The notes: generated from the letters alone by a model not told the origin. 64,000 nucleotides of DNA from Orbaceae bacterium ESL0727 (GCA_029433345.1 JAQTHY010000001.1:124001-188000); one strand, 5' to 3'; positions 8,957 through 19,712 are shown, counted from the stretch's first letter. Translations and numbers: made by a program.

Positions 8957-9307
8957 TGCCATACTCCTTTTTGTATTAGATTTTGGGAGAGCTTATCTAA
9001 CGTCATACATAACGTTTAGATATTTCTACTCTAAGAGTATTATTATCATTTATCAAGTAATTACAGCAATAAGTTAATCTTTATGATAAATCTATCATGA
9101 GTACTTATCAGGCTTGGTTTTATTGGCATTTATTATCACAACTAGTATTTCAAGGGAATAGGCGTGGCCTAATATGAATTAGGCTAATTGTGGCTTGCAG
9201 TTGTTATCAACAGCTATTATCGTAGCTGTTTTATTATAGAAGCTGTTATAAAAGTTATTATCGAAAATGATTATAGAAGCAGCTAGCAAAACGTTATCAT
9301 GTGACAA
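8957..9307. promoter_or_regulatory. katA upstream region and fau downstream region
   Basis: This 351-base AT-rich spacer lies between two minus-strand genes. Its left part should hold the katA promoter, with a perfect dyad at 9083-9098 and a Fur-box-like stretch (TGATAAATGATAATA read on minus) near 9041-9055. Its right part, 9199-9290, is a degenerate repetition of AGCTRTTAT-like units. I see no gene. Confidence 0.45.
9199..9290. repeat. Degenerate AT-rich tandem repeat downstream of fau
   Basis: Related units such as AGCTATTATCGT, AGCTGTTTTATTATAGA, AGCTGTTATAAA and AGTTATTATCGA follow one another just beyond the fau stop. The copies are diverged, so the unit length is not exact. Confidence 0.5.
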
Positions 9308-9865
9308 CTAGGCGTAGATAATTTCGGGTAATTTGATATCCCAAGGTTGATTAGCCAGATGGGTTACTTTTTGACAAGCAAATGCAAGTCCAATAGGTAA
9401 AATGGCATGATTCTGATAATTGGCCAGCAATCTATCATAATAACCTCCCCCCATACCCAGCCGATAACCGCGTTCATCAAACGCAACTAATGGTGTAAAG
9501 ATAATATCTAATTGTTGATAGGGAATCACATGATTGACATTTAAAGGCGGTTGTAAAATGCCCATACTATTTTTGGTTAGAAGCGTAGTTGACGTGTATT
9601 CTAAGAATAATAATGAATAAGGTACAAACGGGTGAATTACCGGCAAATAAACACGCTTATTTTGTTGCCAGAGATCATCAATAATCGGTTGCGTATTGAG
9701 TTCACCATCAATAGATAAAAAGATAGCAATATTTTTAGCGGCACGTACTGCAGAATGGTTTTTGATGGAATGGTAAATCGTTTGTTCCGCAAGCTGACGT
9801 TCAGCAATCGGTAAATTACGTCTTTTTTCGCGGATAAGCTTTCGCAGCGTGATAGCGGCATTCAT
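9308..9865 (-). CDS. fau: 5-formyltetrahydrofolate cyclo-ligase
   Basis: This 185-residue enzyme uses ATP to convert 5-formyl-THF to 5,10-methenyl-THF. It aligns with E. coli YgfA/Fau: LRKLIREKRR at the start, FLSIDGELNTQPI, VYLPV, LITP-like IFTPLVAFDERG and the glycine-rich RLGMGGGYYDR ATP loop. The open frame runs 23 codons further upstream, but those codons lie inside the 6S RNA 3' arm, so the internal ATG is taken as start. The arrangement zapA - 6S RNA - fau is the enterobacterial one, and fau is probably read through from the 6S promoter. E. coli Fau has been linked to persistence. Confidence 0.92.
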   Translation of the reverse strand: MNAAITLRKLIREKRRNLPIAERQLAEQTIYHSIKNHSAVRAAKNIAIFLSIDGELNTQPIIDDLWQQNKRVYLPVIHPFVPYSLLFLEYTSTTLLTKNSMGILQPPLNVNHVIPYQQLDIIFTPLVAFDERGYRLGMGGGYYDRLLANYQNHAILPIGLAFACQKVTHLANQPWDIKLPEIIYA

Positions 9866-9884
9866 TATGTTAATCACATAAAAT

Positions 9885-10070
9885 AGAGCTCCAAGATGCC
9901 GTTTTAGGTTGTAACCCTTGAACCCAAGGTTCAAGGTGAACAGTGTATTTTAATTTTTAGGTTTCCTTATAAAATAAGGCATACACACCAATTAAAAATG
10001 CCATCGTTCTTTAAGTAAGAATATCGGCTCAGGGGACAAACCCTTTTTACGAACACCTCAGAGATAGTTA
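9885..10070 (-). ncRNA. ssrS: 6S RNA
   Basis: This is the RNA that binds sigma70 RNA polymerase. On the minus strand its 5' part contains CTCTGAGGTGTTCG and GTCCCCTGAGCCGATAT. Its 3' part contains TTCACCTTGAACC, GGGTTCAAGGGTTACA and GGCATCTTGGAG, all close to E. coli 6S RNA. The ends pair: CTCTGAGGTG with CATCTTGGAG over 10 positions including G-U pairs. The length of about 186 nt equals the usual size. It lies between zapA and fau exactly as in enterobacteria. The terminal bases are approximate to a few nucleotides. Confidence 0.92.
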
Positions 10071-10072
10071 TA

Positions 10073-10100
10073 ATAATACAAAATTTAATAAATCATACAA
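10073..10100 (-). promoter_or_regulatory. Putative 6S RNA promoter
   Basis: On the minus strand TTGTAT and TATTAT are separated by 16 bases and end a few bases before the 6S RNA 5' end, consistent with a sigma70 promoter. Confidence 0.5.
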
Positions 10101-10132
10101 TACCGTTTTTATTAAATTTACAATTTAGATGA

Positions 10133-10417
10133 CTAATTGCTGATATTTAAAGCAGAGTCCAGCAACTGTTGTAACGTTTTTAATCTATCACCGAATTCAT
10201 CACGTTTTTCTTTTTCTTTGGTCAGTTCATATGAAATATTTAATGCGACCGTCATAATTAACTGATCGCTGTTAACTTGGGGTGATTTTTCACGCAAGTT
10301 ACTAAGACGTTTATCCAAATCTTTAGCCGCAATGTTCAATGCTTCCACTTCAGAGGCAGGGCAACTAAATTTTAATGTTCGTCCAAAAATTTGCAAAGTG
10401 ACAGCTTGTGTTTCCAT
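10133..10417 (-). CDS. zapA: Cell division protein ZapA
   Basis: This 94-residue protein is a cytosolic regulator that binds FtsZ and promotes Z-ring bundling. The opening VTLQIFGRTLKFSCP and the central ALNISYELTKEKEK stretch match E. coli ZapA, and the C-terminal half is a predicted coiled coil. The ATG used begins METQAV, where ZapA normally starts; nine further codons upstream are open but lack a better ribosome site. It is immediately followed by 6S RNA and fau. It is slightly shorter than the 109-residue E. coli protein because the C-terminal tail ends early. Confidence 0.9.
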   Translation of the reverse strand: METQAVTLQIFGRTLKFSCPASEVEALNIAAKDLDKRLSNLREKSPQVNSDQLIMTVALNISYELTKEKEKRDEFGDRLKTLQQLLDSALNISN

Positions 10418-10457
10418 TTTTAACCTATTGATTAATAAAACCATATAATTTATAAAG

Positions 10458-12338
10458 CTACTGATTTATGAAATGATTAATTTTTGCAATAATCTTCAAA
10501 GCAGTTAACCCAACATCATCACGAATTTCAGCTTGTGATCCTTGCGGAATAAATTTATCCGGTAGACCTATATTTAAAATATCACATTTGATTTTTTTCG
10601 ATAGTAAAAATTCGTTTACTGCGCTGCCTGCTCCACCTTTTACGCTATTTTCTTCAATAGTCACAATTATATTATGATTTTGGCTAATTTGTAAAAGTGT
10701 GATTTCATCGAGTGGCTTGATAAAACGCATATCGATAACGGTTGCATCCAACTGTTCGGCAGCCTTCATCACTTCAGGCAAAAGAGCACCAAAATTGAGT
10801 AAGGCAATATGATGACCATAACGACGCGTTTTCGATTGCCCGATAGGAATCGTCTTTAATGGTGTTAAAGGGACACCAACACTACTACCGCGAGGATAAC
10901 GAACCATGGACGGGCCATTATGCTGATAACCAGTATAGAGCATTTGTCGGCACTCATTTTCATCACTCGGCGCCATAATAACCAGATTAGGAATGCAGCG
11001 TAAAAAGCTTAAATCAAAAGCACCTTGATGTGTTTCGCCATCCGCGCCCACAATACCTGCTCTATCGATCGCAAATAAAACTGGTAGATTCTGAATGGCA
11101 ATATCATGGATGACTTGATCATAAGCACGTTGTAAAAATGTCGAATAAATGGCCACAATGGGTTTGAATCCACTAATGGCAAAACCAGCCGCTAATGTAA
11201 CCGCATGCTGTTCTGCAATAGCAACATCAAAAAATTGATCGGGAAATCGCATGGCAAATTGGCTCATCCCCGAACCTTCACCCATCGCCGGCGTAATAGC
11301 GATCAATCGCGGATCATGCTCTGCCATTTCGCATAACCAATTGCCAAAAATATGTGAATAGGTAGGAATGGTTTGCGTTGTCCGTGGCATTTCCCCTGCT
11401 TGCAGATTAAATTTAGGGACGCCGTGCCATAAAGTGGGATCCTTCTCGGCGGGTGCATACCCCTTCCCCTTTTTAGTAATCACGTGGAGCAGTTGTGGCC
11501 CTTTGAGTTGACGCACTTTTTGTAAGGTGGTCACCAATGTATCAATATTATGCCCATCAATCGGACCAATATAGTTAAAACCAAGCTCTTCAAATAAAAT
11601 TGCCGGAGTAACCAATCCCTTAAGATGCTCTTCGGTTTTTTTGACAAAATCTTTAAGGGGAGGAATAGTCGACAATAGCAACTTTCCACTTTCCCTAAAT
11701 GAGGCATAAGTACGACTAGATAATATATGAGCTAAATGTTGATTTAGTGCGCCAGTATTGGCTGAGATAGACATGTCATTATCATTAACAATAACTAGCA
11801 TATCCGGTTTGGCATGGCCAGCATGATTCATCGCTTCAAAGGCCATACCAGCAGTTAATGCGCCATCGCCAATAACCGCGACAACTTTACGACCTGACTG
11901 CTTCTTCTGTTCAGCAATGGCAATGCCAAGTGCTGCACTAATCGAAGTAGAAGAATGACCCGTCGTTAATACATCATATTCGCTTTCATTGCGATGAGGA
12001 AAAGAATGCAGGCCGCCCCGTTGTCGAATAGTGAGCATTTGATTGCGTCGACCGGTTAAAATTTTATGAGGGTAAGCTTGGTGCCCGACATCCCAAATCA
12101 CACGATCAAAGGGGGTATTATAGACATAATGAATTGCGGTTGTTAATTCAATCACACCTAGTCCCGATGCTAAATGACCACTCGATTGACTCACACAATA
12201 TAGTAAAAATTGCCGTAATTCGTGACAAATGGCGGGGAGTTTGCTAGCAGGGTAACGGCGTAAATCTTCAGGCGAGTTGATCTGTTTTAATAGAGGATAA
12301 TTATCTAGATTGATTATATTATTTAGCATAGTGTGCAT
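10458..12338 (-). CDS. dxs: 1-deoxy-D-xylulose-5-phosphate synthase
   Basis: This thiamine-diphosphate enzyme of 626 residues condenses pyruvate and glyceraldehyde-3-phosphate in the first step of the MEP isoprenoid pathway. It has the transketolase-like features expected: [14 protein letters not shown], the [18 protein letters not shown] cofactor motif with NDN nearby, the catalytic Glu in IAEQHAV, and the C-terminal domain. A second ATG three codons in is an equally good start and neither has a strong ribosome site. It is the last gene of the xseB-ispA-dxs cluster, 74 bases after ispA, so the isoprenoid genes are co-transcribed as in E. coli. Confidence 0.95.
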   Translation of the reverse strand: MHTMLNNIINLDNYPLLKQINSPEDLRRYPASKLPAICHELRQFLLYCVSQSSGHLASGLGVIELTTAIHYVYNTPFDRVIWDVGHQAYPHKILTGRRNQMLTIRQRGGLHSFPHRNESEYDVLTTGHSSTSISAALGIAIAEQKKQSGRKVVAVIGDGALTAGMAFEAMNHAGHAKPDMLVIVNDNDMSISANTGALNQHLAHILSSRTYASFRESGKLLLSTIPPLKDFVKKTEEHLKGLVTPAILFEELGFNYIGPIDGHNIDTLVTTLQKVRQLKGPQLLHVITKKGKGYAPAEKDPTLWHGVPKFNLQAGEMPRTTQTIPTYSHIFGNWLCEMAEHDPRLIAITPAMGEGSGMSQFAMRFPDQFFDVAIAEQHAVTLAAGFAISGFKPIVAIYSTFLQRAYDQVIHDIAIQNLPVLFAIDRAGIVGADGETHQGAFDLSFLRCIPNLVIMAPSDENECRQMLYTGYQHNGPSMVRYPRGSSVGVPLTPLKTIPIGQSKTRRYGHHIALLNFGALLPEVMKAAEQLDATVIDMRFIKPLDEITLLQISQNHNIIVTIEENSVKGGAGSAVNEFLLSKKIKCDILNIGLPDKFIPQGSQAEIRDDVGLTALKIIAKINHFINQ

Positions 12339-12412
12339 TCTATTTTTATCGGTTAGCTCTCGCTACGCCCTGAAGTAGTTGAGTGATTAACGTAGCCAAT
12401 AAGCTGTTTTGA

Positions 12413-13297
12413 TTAATTTTTTCTGCTCACAACAAAACTAGCAACATCATGTAATAATTGACTATTATACGGTATTTGCGCAAGCGTATCGACTGCTTGT
12501 TGATAAAGTTGTTCAGTCATTTTTAATGCTTCATCCAAGCCTAAAAGAGCTGGATAAGTACTTTTTTCGTGGGCTTGATCCGAACCTTGAAGTTTCCCCA
12601 TCATAGATTGTTCACCAATCACATCTAAGATATCATCTTGGATTTGAAAAGCAAGGCCGATTGCTTGTGCATACGTATCAAGTGCGTGATAGTAAGGCAT
12701 CGCTATATCACCACTTGCGATCGCCCCTAAACGTACTGCTGCGCGAATTAACGCACCTGTTTTATGGCGATGAATTTTTTGCAAATGTGCTAGCGTTACC
12801 GTTTTGTGTTCGGCTTCAAGATCGAGTGATTGCCCTAAACACATACCATCAACACCACTGGCATTAGCAAGCTCAGCAATCATTTTAATTTTAGTTGTAT
12901 CATCCAGTAATGCGGTTTCAGATAATAGTGAAAAAGCAAAAGTTTGTAATGCATCGCCAGCTAAAATAGCTTGCGCTTCATTAAATTGAATATGGCAAGT
13001 CGGTTTTCCACGACGTAGCTTATCATCATCCATCGCCGGTAGATCATCATGGATCAGTGAATAAGTATGGATAGATTCGATGGCAGCGGCTGGAATATCC
13101 AATTTAGTCAGATCACAACCAAACATTTGGCCCGTAATATAAACCAAAATCGGGCGGATACGTTTCCCACCCGCCAATAAGCTATAACGCATGGCCTGCT
13201 GTAAAGTAGAGGTCGGTATTTGGGTAATCGAATTGGTTAAAAAGTCCTCAACCCGTTTTTGTAACGGATTAAGTACGGATAAATTATAAGGATTCAT
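12413..13297 (-). CDS. ispA: (2E,6E)-farnesyl diphosphate synthase
   Basis: This 294-residue short-chain trans-prenyltransferase makes farnesyl diphosphate from IPP and DMAPP/GPP in the cytoplasm. Both aspartate-rich motifs are present, [19 protein letters not shown] and FQIQDDILD, with GGKRIRP near the start. Its first codons overlap the end of xseB by 14 bases, which implies translational coupling, and dxs follows. Length and motifs are typical for bacterial IspA. Confidence 0.95.
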   Translation of the reverse strand: MNPYNLSVLNPLQKRVEDFLTNSITQIPTSTLQQAMRYSLLAGGKRIRPILVYITGQMFGCDLTKLDIPAAAIESIHTYSLIHDDLPAMDDDKLRRGKPTCHIQFNEAQAILAGDALQTFAFSLLSETALLDDTTKIKMIAELANASGVDGMCLGQSLDLEAEHKTVTLAHLQKIHRHKTGALIRAAVRLGAIASGDIAMPYYHALDTYAQAIGLAFQIQDDILDVIGEQSMMGKLQGSDQAHEKSTYPALLGLDEALKMTEQLYQQAVDTLAQIPYNSQLLHDVASFVVSRKN

Positions 13298-13535
13298 TTT
13301 TATCAGCTACAAATTCTGTTAATTCAGCATCACTATTTTCCGACATTAAAATCTGGATACGCTGTTCTGCTTGTTGTAATTGTTGTTTACCTGTGCGCGC
13401 CAACTTGATGCCATTTTCAAACTCACTTAATGCTTCATCAAGTGGGAGATCCCCATTTTCAAGGTGAGTCACAACAGTTTCAAGCTGCTGTAGGATCTCT
13501 TCAAATGAAGGATCTTTAGTCGGTTTTTTGGCCAT
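13284..13535 (-). CDS. xseB: Exodeoxyribonuclease VII small subunit
   Basis: This 83-residue small subunit of exonuclease VII forms a helical hairpin that binds XseA. The sequence [27 protein letters not shown] is diagnostic. It opens the xseB-ispA-dxs operon and overlaps ispA. AAAAGGAG lies a suitable distance before the ATG. The large subunit gene is not in this window. Confidence 0.95.
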   Translation of the reverse strand: MAKKPTKDPSFEEILQQLETVVTHLENGDLPLDEALSEFENGIKLARTGKQQLQQAEQRIQILMSENSDAELTEFVADKNESL

Positions 13536-13657
13536 ATTTTACTCCTTTTAGCATACTGAATCAGTATCAATGGCAAGTCATATTGATTATATCGCGAATT
13601 TGCCTATGCATTCCCCTAACAATGGACAAAACAGATTGATAATAGGGATAGATGACG

Positions 13658-15337
13658 TTATTTTTTCCGAATCAATAAAGCATCATCCCATTTTACTTTA
13701 TCATTGGGTTTTGGATCTTTTTTTACCGTTTTAGGCCTCATGCGAGGTTTTTTTTCTAAAAAAGATAACAATGTTTTGGTGTAACTATTTTCGGGATGAT
13801 TAAAGAGTTTATCACGCAATCCCTGTTCGACAATTTTACCGTCTTTCATCACCACAATTTTGTGGCATAAAGCATGAATTACCGACAAATCATGGCTAAT
13901 AAATAAATAACTTAAATGGTATTTTTCTTGTAGCGATTTGAGCAATTGAATGATTTGTCGCTGCATAGTGCGATCAAGTGATGACGTTGGTTCATCCAAA
14001 ATAAGGAGTTCCGGTTGTAATATCAATGCTCTTGCGATAGCAATACGTTGCCGTTGACCACCCGAAAATTCCATCGGATAACGGAAACGAGTGTCAGGAT
14101 CAAGCCCCACTTCTTGCATAATTTTAATGACAGCGCGTTCACGTTCAATTTTGTTATATTTTTTATGCGTTATGATGCCTTCACTAATAATTTGCTCAAC
14201 ATTAAAACGAGGATTGAGTGATGAAAAAGGATCTTGAAAGACAATTTGCATACGACTACGAAACGGTAACAACTTTTTATTACTCAGATTCTGTAATGAA
14301 TGGCTATCAAACGCAATATGGCCTTGTGATTTTATCAGCCTTAAAATTGCCAGTACAGTTGTACTTTTCCCTGATCCGGATTCACCGACCAGCCCTACCG
14401 TTTCGCCTTGATGTACTGTAAAACCAACGTTATCGACAATCCGTTTTTTTTGCGAACCAAAAAGATTGCGTTTGGTTATCACATCAACATCCAGTTGATT
14501 CACATTAAGTAAGATGCCCGGCGCATCAGGTAAAGGGACAGGATCGCCATCCGGTTCAGAATTTAACAACATTTTAGTATAGTCATGTTCGGGGCGTAAA
14601 AATATCCGGTGACGACTGTTTTGTTCAACGATTTGCCCTTGACGCATCACCGCAACTTTATCCGCCATCCGTTTGACGATTCCAAGATCATGTGAGATAA
14701 ATAAAATACTCATATTTAGCTCATGTTTTAACTCTTTAAGAAGTTGAATGATTTGTGCCTGTACCGAAACATCTAATGCCGTTGTGGGTTCATCGGCAAT
14801 AAGCAGTTGCGGATTAGTAAGTACGGCCATCGCTATCATGACACGTTGCCGTTCACCACCAGATAGTTGGTGAGGATAGGCAGATAATTTACGCTTGGCC
14901 TCTTTAATTCCTACCCGATCTAGATAGAGCAAAATCTCACCGCGCGCTACATGACGACGCATACCACGATGTAGCGATAGCACTTCGTAGAGCTGTTTTT
15001 CGACCGTATGTAATGGATTAAGCGACACCATTGGTTCTTGAAAGATCATACTAATCTGGTTACCACGGATTTGGCGTAATTGTTTATCAGATGCTTTTAA
15101 TAGCGATTGATCAGCAAACAAAATATCTCCATTGGGGTAAACCACATGCTGTTTAGGCAGTAACCGCAAAATCGACAAAGCGGTGATACTTTTCCCTGAG
15201 CCTGATTCCCCAACTAACGCCAACGTTTCTTGTGGGTGGATGTCAAAACTAATGTGATTGACAACCTCTAATTGCGTTTGGTTGTTTTGTTTAAAGGCAA
15301 TACTTAAATCTTGGACAGACAGTAAAGGGGAACTCAT
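13658..15337 (-). CDS. yejF: Peptide ABC transporter ATP-binding protein YejF
   Basis: This 559-residue protein carries two ABC ATPase domains fused in one chain, as in E. coli YejF. Both have GESGSGKS Walker A loops; signature motifs are LSGGERQRV and FSGGQRQRI, and Walker B segments are LLIADEP and LLILDEP, with H-loops in ISHDLGIV and ISHDLSVI. It powers the YejABEF importer for oligopeptides, known in enterobacteria for microcin C uptake and resistance to antimicrobial peptides. It overlaps yejE by four bases and is the last gene of the operon. A basic tail follows the second domain. Confidence 0.95.
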   Translation of the reverse strand: MSSPLLSVQDLSIAFKQNNQTQLEVVNHISFDIHPQETLALVGESGSGKSITALSILRLLPKQHVVYPNGDILFADQSLLKASDKQLRQIRGNQISMIFQEPMVSLNPLHTVEKQLYEVLSLHRGMRRHVARGEILLYLDRVGIKEAKRKLSAYPHQLSGGERQRVMIAMAVLTNPQLLIADEPTTALDVSVQAQIIQLLKELKHELNMSILFISHDLGIVKRMADKVAVMRQGQIVEQNSRHRIFLRPEHDYTKMLLNSEPDGDPVPLPDAPGILLNVNQLDVDVITKRNLFGSQKKRIVDNVGFTVHQGETVGLVGESGSGKSTTVLAILRLIKSQGHIAFDSHSLQNLSNKKLLPFRSRMQIVFQDPFSSLNPRFNVEQIISEGIITHKKYNKIERERAVIKIMQEVGLDPDTRFRYPMEFSGGQRQRIAIARALILQPELLILDEPTSSLDRTMQRQIIQLLKSLQEKYHLSYLFISHDLSVIHALCHKIVVMKDGKIVEQGLRDKLFNHPENSYTKTLLSFLEKKPRMRPKTVKKDPKPNDKVKWDDALLIRKK

Positions 15338-16608
15338 CGATAAGCTCCTTTATTCGGATCAAAAGCATCACGGACGGCTTCGCCGATAAAAATCAGTAAT
15401 GAAAGTAGTGTAGCGATAATGACAAATGAACTGATACCTAGCCAAGGCGCTTGTAAATTATTTTTACCTTGCAGCAATAGGCGTCCAAGTGACGGTGAAT
15501 CGAGTGGTAAACCAAAACCTAAAAAATCGAGTGAAGTTAACGTCGTGATTGCACCACATAAAATAAAAGGTAAAAATGTTAACGTGGCTACCATGGCGTT
15601 GGGAAGCATATGGCGAAACATGATCTTCATATTGCTAACACCCATTGCCTTTGCCGCACGAATATAATCGAAGTTACGCGTGCGTAAAAACTCGGCACGT
15701 ACCACCGCGACTAGCGACATCCAACCAAATAGAACAGTAATAGCTAATAACCACCAAAAGTTAAGTGGCAAAATACTGGCAAGCAGAATAATCACAAACA
15801 GTTCTGGTAGACCACTCCAGATTTCGATAAATCGTTGCCCTAATAGATCCACTTTGCCGCCATAATAACCTTGGATTGCCCCTATCGTCACACCAATAAT
15901 AGATGTCAATAATGTTAACAAAATGGCGAAAAACATTGAGATCCGAAAACCATATAAAATATTAGCCAATACATCAAATCCGGCATCTGTTGTGCCAAGC
16001 CAATGTGTGGCGGAAGGTGCAGTTGGGAACGTTTGATCAGTATTATAGATTAACATGTTATAGCTGTAGCGAAAAGGCGCCCACAAAATCCAGCCATTCG
16101 CCTCTATTTTTGCTTGTACAACTGGATCGAGGAAATTAGTTTGCGTCTCGAATTGGCCACCAAATTCTGTTTCGGGATAAAAATGGAAAATAGGTGAATA
16201 GTAATTATCCTGATATTTAATAAATATAGGTCTATCGTTGGCAATAAAATCGGCCGCCAAACTTAGCATAAAAAAGATCATAAATAGCCAGAGTGAAAAG
16301 TAACCACGGCGATTATTTTTAAAGCGTTGCCATCGTAATTGATTAATTGAACAATGGCTGTTGGTGAATTGGCCATCCGGTAATTCATCATCAATCGAAT
16401 CTGTATTTACGGTACTATTATTTACGGTACTATGATTCAAGGTACTATAATTGATGGCACTATGATTAATAGTGTTGTGAGCAATGGCATTATCATTGGT
16501 GACGCAACCATCCGTTAACCGATTGTTCATTGAATCGTGGTTCATTGGATCGTGGGTCATTGACTTATTGTCTGGTGCATTATTGCCCATGGCTTGTTCT
16601 GTTGTCAT
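15334..16608 (-). CDS. yejE: Peptide ABC transporter permease YejE with repeat-rich N-terminal extension
   Basis: This inner-membrane permease of 424 residues matches E. coli YejE from about residue 84 (INQLRWQRFKNNRRGYFSLW) to DAFDPNKG at the end, including the EAA-type loop around RAAKAMGVSNMKIMFRHMLPN. In front lies an extra segment of about 83 residues made of degenerate pentapeptides of pattern [MILV]-N-[HNY]-[SD]-[TAS], for example INHSA, INYST, LNHST, VNNST. The DNA behind it is a 15-bp tandem repeat. The extension precedes the first membrane helix and so should be cytoplasmic. No ATG with a ribosome site is evident nearer the conserved part, so the extension is probably translated. 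Confidence 0.9.
   Translation of the reverse strand: MTTEQAMGNNAPDNKSMTHDPMNHDSMNNRLTDGCVTNDNAIAHNTINHSAINYSTLNHSTVNNSTVNTDSIDDELPDGQFTNSHCSINQLRWQRFKNNRRGYFSLWLFMIFFMLSLAADFIANDRPIFIKYQDNYYSPIFHFYPETEFGGQFETQTNFLDPVVQAKIEANGWILWAPFRYSYNMLIYNTDQTFPTAPSATHWLGTTDAGFDVLANILYGFRISMFFAILLTLLTSIIGVTIGAIQGYYGGKVDLLGQRFIEIWSGLPELFVIILLASILPLNFWWLLAITVLFGWMSLVAVVRAEFLRTRNFDYIRAAKAMGVSNMKIMFRHMLPNAMVATLTFLPFILCGAITTLTSLDFLGFGLPLDSPSLGRLLLQGKNNLQAPWLGISSFVIIATLLSLLIFIGEAVRDAFDPNKGAYR
16389..16560. repeat. 15-bp coding tandem repeat at the 5' end of yejE
   Basis: On the plus strand units such as TTACGGTACTATTAT, TTACGGTACTATGAT, TCAAGGTACTATAAT and TGATGGCACTATGAT follow each other in exact 15-base register. 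A more diverged set ends with TGAATCGTGGTTCAT and TGGATCGTGGGTCAT. The period preserves the yejE frame and encodes the pentapeptide tract. Confidence 0.85.
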
Positions 16609-16611
16609 CAG

Positions 16612-17697
16612 TTAGCGAGCCTCGAAATCGATACGTGGATCAATCAGCATATACATTAAATCCGATAAAATTTTAGTTATTAACCCAATCAGTGTGAAAA
16701 TATAAAGAGAGCCAAAAATAACCGGGTAATCACGCTGAATAATAGCTTCATATCCTAATAAACCCAATCCATGCAATGAAAAAATAATTTCAATCAGCAG
16801 TGATCCCGTAAACAGGATGCCGACAAATGCAGTCGGGAAACCCGAAACAATCAATAACGTTGCGTTACGAAATACATGTTTATAAAGAATTTTCCGTTCA
16901 CTTAATCCTTTTGCTCTTGCAGTAACCACATATTGTTTACGGATTTCGTCTAAGAATGAATTTTTGGTTAACATCGTCAATGACGCAAAACCGCCGATAA
17001 CCATAGAGATAGTGGGTAAACAGATATGCCACGCGTAATCTTTTATTTTTCCCCAATTATCGAGTTGATCAAAATTGGCAGACACTAATCCCCGCAGCGG
17101 GAATAGATCCCAGTAACTCCCCCCTGCGAATAGCACAATTAACAGTACCGCGAGCAAAAAGGGCGGGATGGCATAGCCAATAATAATGATCGTACTCGAC
17201 CAAAAGTCAAATTTAGAACCATCTTTAACCGCTTTACGGATACCAAGAGGAATCGAAATAAGATAGACCAATAATGTGCTCCATAACCCTAATGAAATGG
17301 ATACAGGTAAACTATTAATAATCAATCCTAATACAGATTCACTCTTAAAAAAGCTATTACCGAAATCAAATAATAAGAAATTTTTTAGGGTAGATAAATA
17401 GCGTTCGAAAATAGGTTTATCAAAACCATATTGTTTTTCGATGAGACTGACGATTTGGGGATCAAGCCCTCGTGCCCCACGGTAAGTTGAGTCATGCTGA
17501 TTGGTCAGCGGTTGGAGTGCGGGACTATCGCTGCTCGATAATGCGTTGGATGCCGCTTGCGGGCCGTTCTCAAGTAATGCAATTGCTTGATCAACCGGGC
17601 CACCTGGCGCAATTTGGACAATAAAAAAATTGATCGTTAAAATCACAAACAGTGTGGGGATGATCAGTAATAATCGACGCAGAAAGTAATTTAGCAT
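16612..17697 (-). CDS. yejB: Peptide ABC transporter permease YejB
   Basis: This 361-residue inner-membrane permease matches E. coli Yej[30 protein letters not shown] at the N-terminus (in outline), the [20 protein letters not shown] loop, and a DPP/OPP-type permease core ending [10 protein letters not shown]. The start is placed at the ATG one base after the yejA stop, preceded by AGGA within yejA; sixteen codons upstream are also open but overlap yejA and have no family counterpart. It pairs with YejE to form the channel. Confidence 0.95.
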   Translation of the reverse strand: MLNYFLRRLLLIIPTLFVILTINFFIVQIAPGGPVDQAIALLENGPQAASNALSSSDSPALQPLTNQHDSTYRGARGLDPQIVSLIEKQYGFDKPIFERYLSTLKNFLLFDFGNSFFKSESVLGLIINSLPVSISLGLWSTLLVYLISIPLGIRKAVKDGSKFDFWSSTIIIIGYAIPPFLLAVLLIVLFAGGSYWDLFPLRGLVSANFDQLDNWGKIKDYAWHICLPTISMVIGGFASLTMLTKNSFLDEIRKQYVVTARAKGLSERKILYKHVFRNATLLIVSGFPTAFVGILFTGSLLIEIIFSLHGLGLLGYEAIIQRDYPVIFGSLYIFTLIGLITKILSDLMYMLIDPRIDFEAR

Positions 17698-17698
17698 A

Positions 17699-19687
17699 TT
17701 AATATTCCTGATTCTTAGGCAAGGTTGCGGCTTTTTTTGCATCATACCACCAACTGGCTACCCCGATATTATAAATCGGCGAAATAGTCGGTTTGCCAAA
17801 TTTATTCCAATAAGCGTAATACGTATAATGTGGGTACCACATAGGGATCATGGCATATTCGTTGGTTAAAACACGATCTAGGGCTCGCCCTAATGGAATC
17901 AACGACGATTGGTCGTTATTATGTTTAGCAATTTGTTCGATCAAGCTATCAATCGCCTCATTGTGCAAGCCTGATGCATTCCATGATGAATCTAAATATT
18001 GGCTCCCCCATAAAATCATCAAATCAGAGGTGGGATGATTGACCGCCATATAGACTCTCGGCATCATATCATAATCGCGTTCACGTAAACGCCGCGTAAT
18101 TTGTGCATAATCGAATGCGCTAATTGTCATGTCGATTCCTAATCGAGCTAGATTTTGCTGATAAGGAATAGCATATTTTATATCAGCCCCCATGTAGGTA
18201 AGGAGCTCAAATTTAAAGGGTTCGCCCGTCACACTATTAATCAGCTTACCGTTTTTTACAATCCATCCTGATTCTTTTAAAAGTTGCGCGGCGATTAATA
18301 AATTGTGACGATTAAATCCACTTGCATCACTTGCGGGCAAATTGTACGCGTCGTCAAAAACAGTAGCAGGAATGATTTTTCTAAACGGTTCGAGTAACGC
18401 TATCTCTTGTTTACTTGGCTTACCGGTAGCCGCATAGAGGGTATTTTCAAAAAAACTGCGTGGTCTTTTATAACTGTTATAGTAAAAGGCGCGGTTTAGC
18501 CAATCAAAATCAAAAGCTAACGTTAATGCTTGGCGAACACGACTATCTTGGAAAATCGGTTTTTGTAGATTAATGGCTAACCATTGCGTCTGTGTAGCGA
18601 TTTTGACTTCATCTTCTTGTTTTATAATATAACCATGATCGAAATAGTTACCTTGATATTGGGTATACCAATTTTTCGGTTGTGACTCAGCACGGAAATC
18701 ATATTCGCCTGCCTTAAATGCTTCTAGGGCTACGCTGCTATCCATATAATAATCGATCCGTTTCTGATCAAAATTATATAATCCTTTATTGACCGGTAAA
18801 TTCGCCCCCCAGTAATGAGGATCACGTTGATAAACAACGTACTGACCTAATTTGTAATCATTAATATAGTATGCAGCACTGCCTAATGGTGGTGTAGTCA
18901 GAGGTTCGGATAGATTATGATCTTGCCAAAAGTGTTTCGGCAAAACTGTCATATCGCCGACAAAAGCTAGCAATTTTTCACGATTACCTGTCGGTAGTTC
19001 GATACGGACTAAATAGGGCGCGATAGCTTTAACGGTAATTCCCGCATTATAGACGCGATATTGGGATACCCCTTCAGTCATAAATTTAGTAAAGCTAAAC
19101 TCAACATCAGCCGCGGTAATCGGTACACCATCATGAAAATGTGCAGCAGGATTGAGTGTCACTTCTGCCCATTGATAACGATCGGAATAGGTAATTGATG
19201 TCGCAATTAATGGGTAATAGGTACTAATGTCATCAGCAGAGTTAGTAAACAGTGTTTCATAAATTGATGCAGAATTTATTTCTGGCGCACCACGACTTGC
19301 GTAACGGTTAAAATTATCAAAATTACCGACTTCAGCAAGTCGGATAGTGCCACCTTTAGGGGCGTTAGGATCAACATAAGCAAAATGTGCAAAGTTTTCG
19401 CTATATTTGGGATCGCCGAGCAGTGAAAAAATAGTTTGATGATAAATTTTTTCGCTAGGCATATTGACTAAATCAACTTGGCTGGCCAGTTGATGCGGCG
19501 CTGGTTCGACGTCTGTTTTTTCTATTGCGGATTCTTTTATTGCCGATTCTTCTATTGCAGTTTCGGCTTTCTCGGTCGGTTTATTAGAATGAACGGTTTC
19601 ATTTGCGTATAAAGGGGCAACTAGAAGTGTCAATCCGCATGCAGAAAGCAGAAATAATGTTGCTATTTGTTTGATCCGCTCAATCAT
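17699..19687 (-). CDS. yejA: Periplasmic oligopeptide-binding protein YejA
   Basis: This 662-residue extracellular solute-binding protein (family 5) has a signal peptide (hydrophobic [18 protein letters not shown], cleavage near YANE). It delivers peptides to YejBEF. Family motifs include [34 protein letters not shown] and YYFD-like segments, with the C-terminal [11 protein letters not shown]. Between the signal and the mature domain, roughly residues 34-62, is an acidic low-complexity stretch with ESAI repeats coded by 15-bp DNA units. It is the first gene of the yej operon and is preceded by a strong stem-loop in its leader. Confidence 0.95.
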   Translation of the reverse strand: MIERIKQIATLFLLSACGLTLLVAPLYANETVHSNKPTEKAETAIEESAIKESAIEKTDVEPAPHQLASQVDLVNMPSEKIYHQTIFSLLGDPKYSENFAHFAYVDPNAPKGGTIRLAEVGNFDNFNRYASRGAPEINSASIYETLFTNSADDISTYYPLIATSITYSDRYQWAEVTLNPAAHFHDGVPITAADVEFSFTKFMTEGVSQYRVYNAGITVKAIAPYLVRIELPTGNREKLLAFVGDMTVLPKHFWQDHNLSEPLTTPPLGSAAYYINDYKLGQYVVYQRDPHYWGANLPVNKGLYNFDQKRIDYYMDSSVALEAFKAGEYDFRAESQPKNWYTQYQGNYFDHGYIIKQEDEVKIATQTQWLAINLQKPIFQDSRVRQALTLAFDFDWLNRAFYYNSYKRPRSFFENTLYAATGKPSKQEIALLEPFRKIIPATVFDDAYNLPASDASGFNRHNLLIAAQLLKESGWIVKNGKLINSVTGEPFKFELLTYMGADIKYAIPYQQNLARLGIDMTISAFDYAQITRRLRERDYDMMPRVYMAVNHPTSDLMILWGSQYLDSSWNASGLHNEAIDSLIEQIAKHNNDQSSLIPLGRALDRVLTNEYAMIPMWYPHYTYYAYWNKFGKPTISPIYNIGVASWWYDAKKAATLPKNQEY
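19521..19565. repeat. 15-bp coding tandem repeat in yejA
   Basis: TCTATTGCGGATTCT, TTTATTGCCGATTCT and TCTATTGCAGTTTCG are three consecutive 15-base units. They encode the [10 protein letters not shown]-like tract just after the YejA signal peptide. Confidence 0.8.
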
Positions 19688-19712
19688 TCTCAGTCCAATT
19701 CCTGTTCTAATT

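Noticed and set aside
16389-16608. YejE extension as a pentapeptide-repeat (beta-helix) domain
   Set aside because: The pentapeptides have Asn at the right place but His, Tyr or Asn where the family needs Leu or Phe, so a beta-helix is unlikely.
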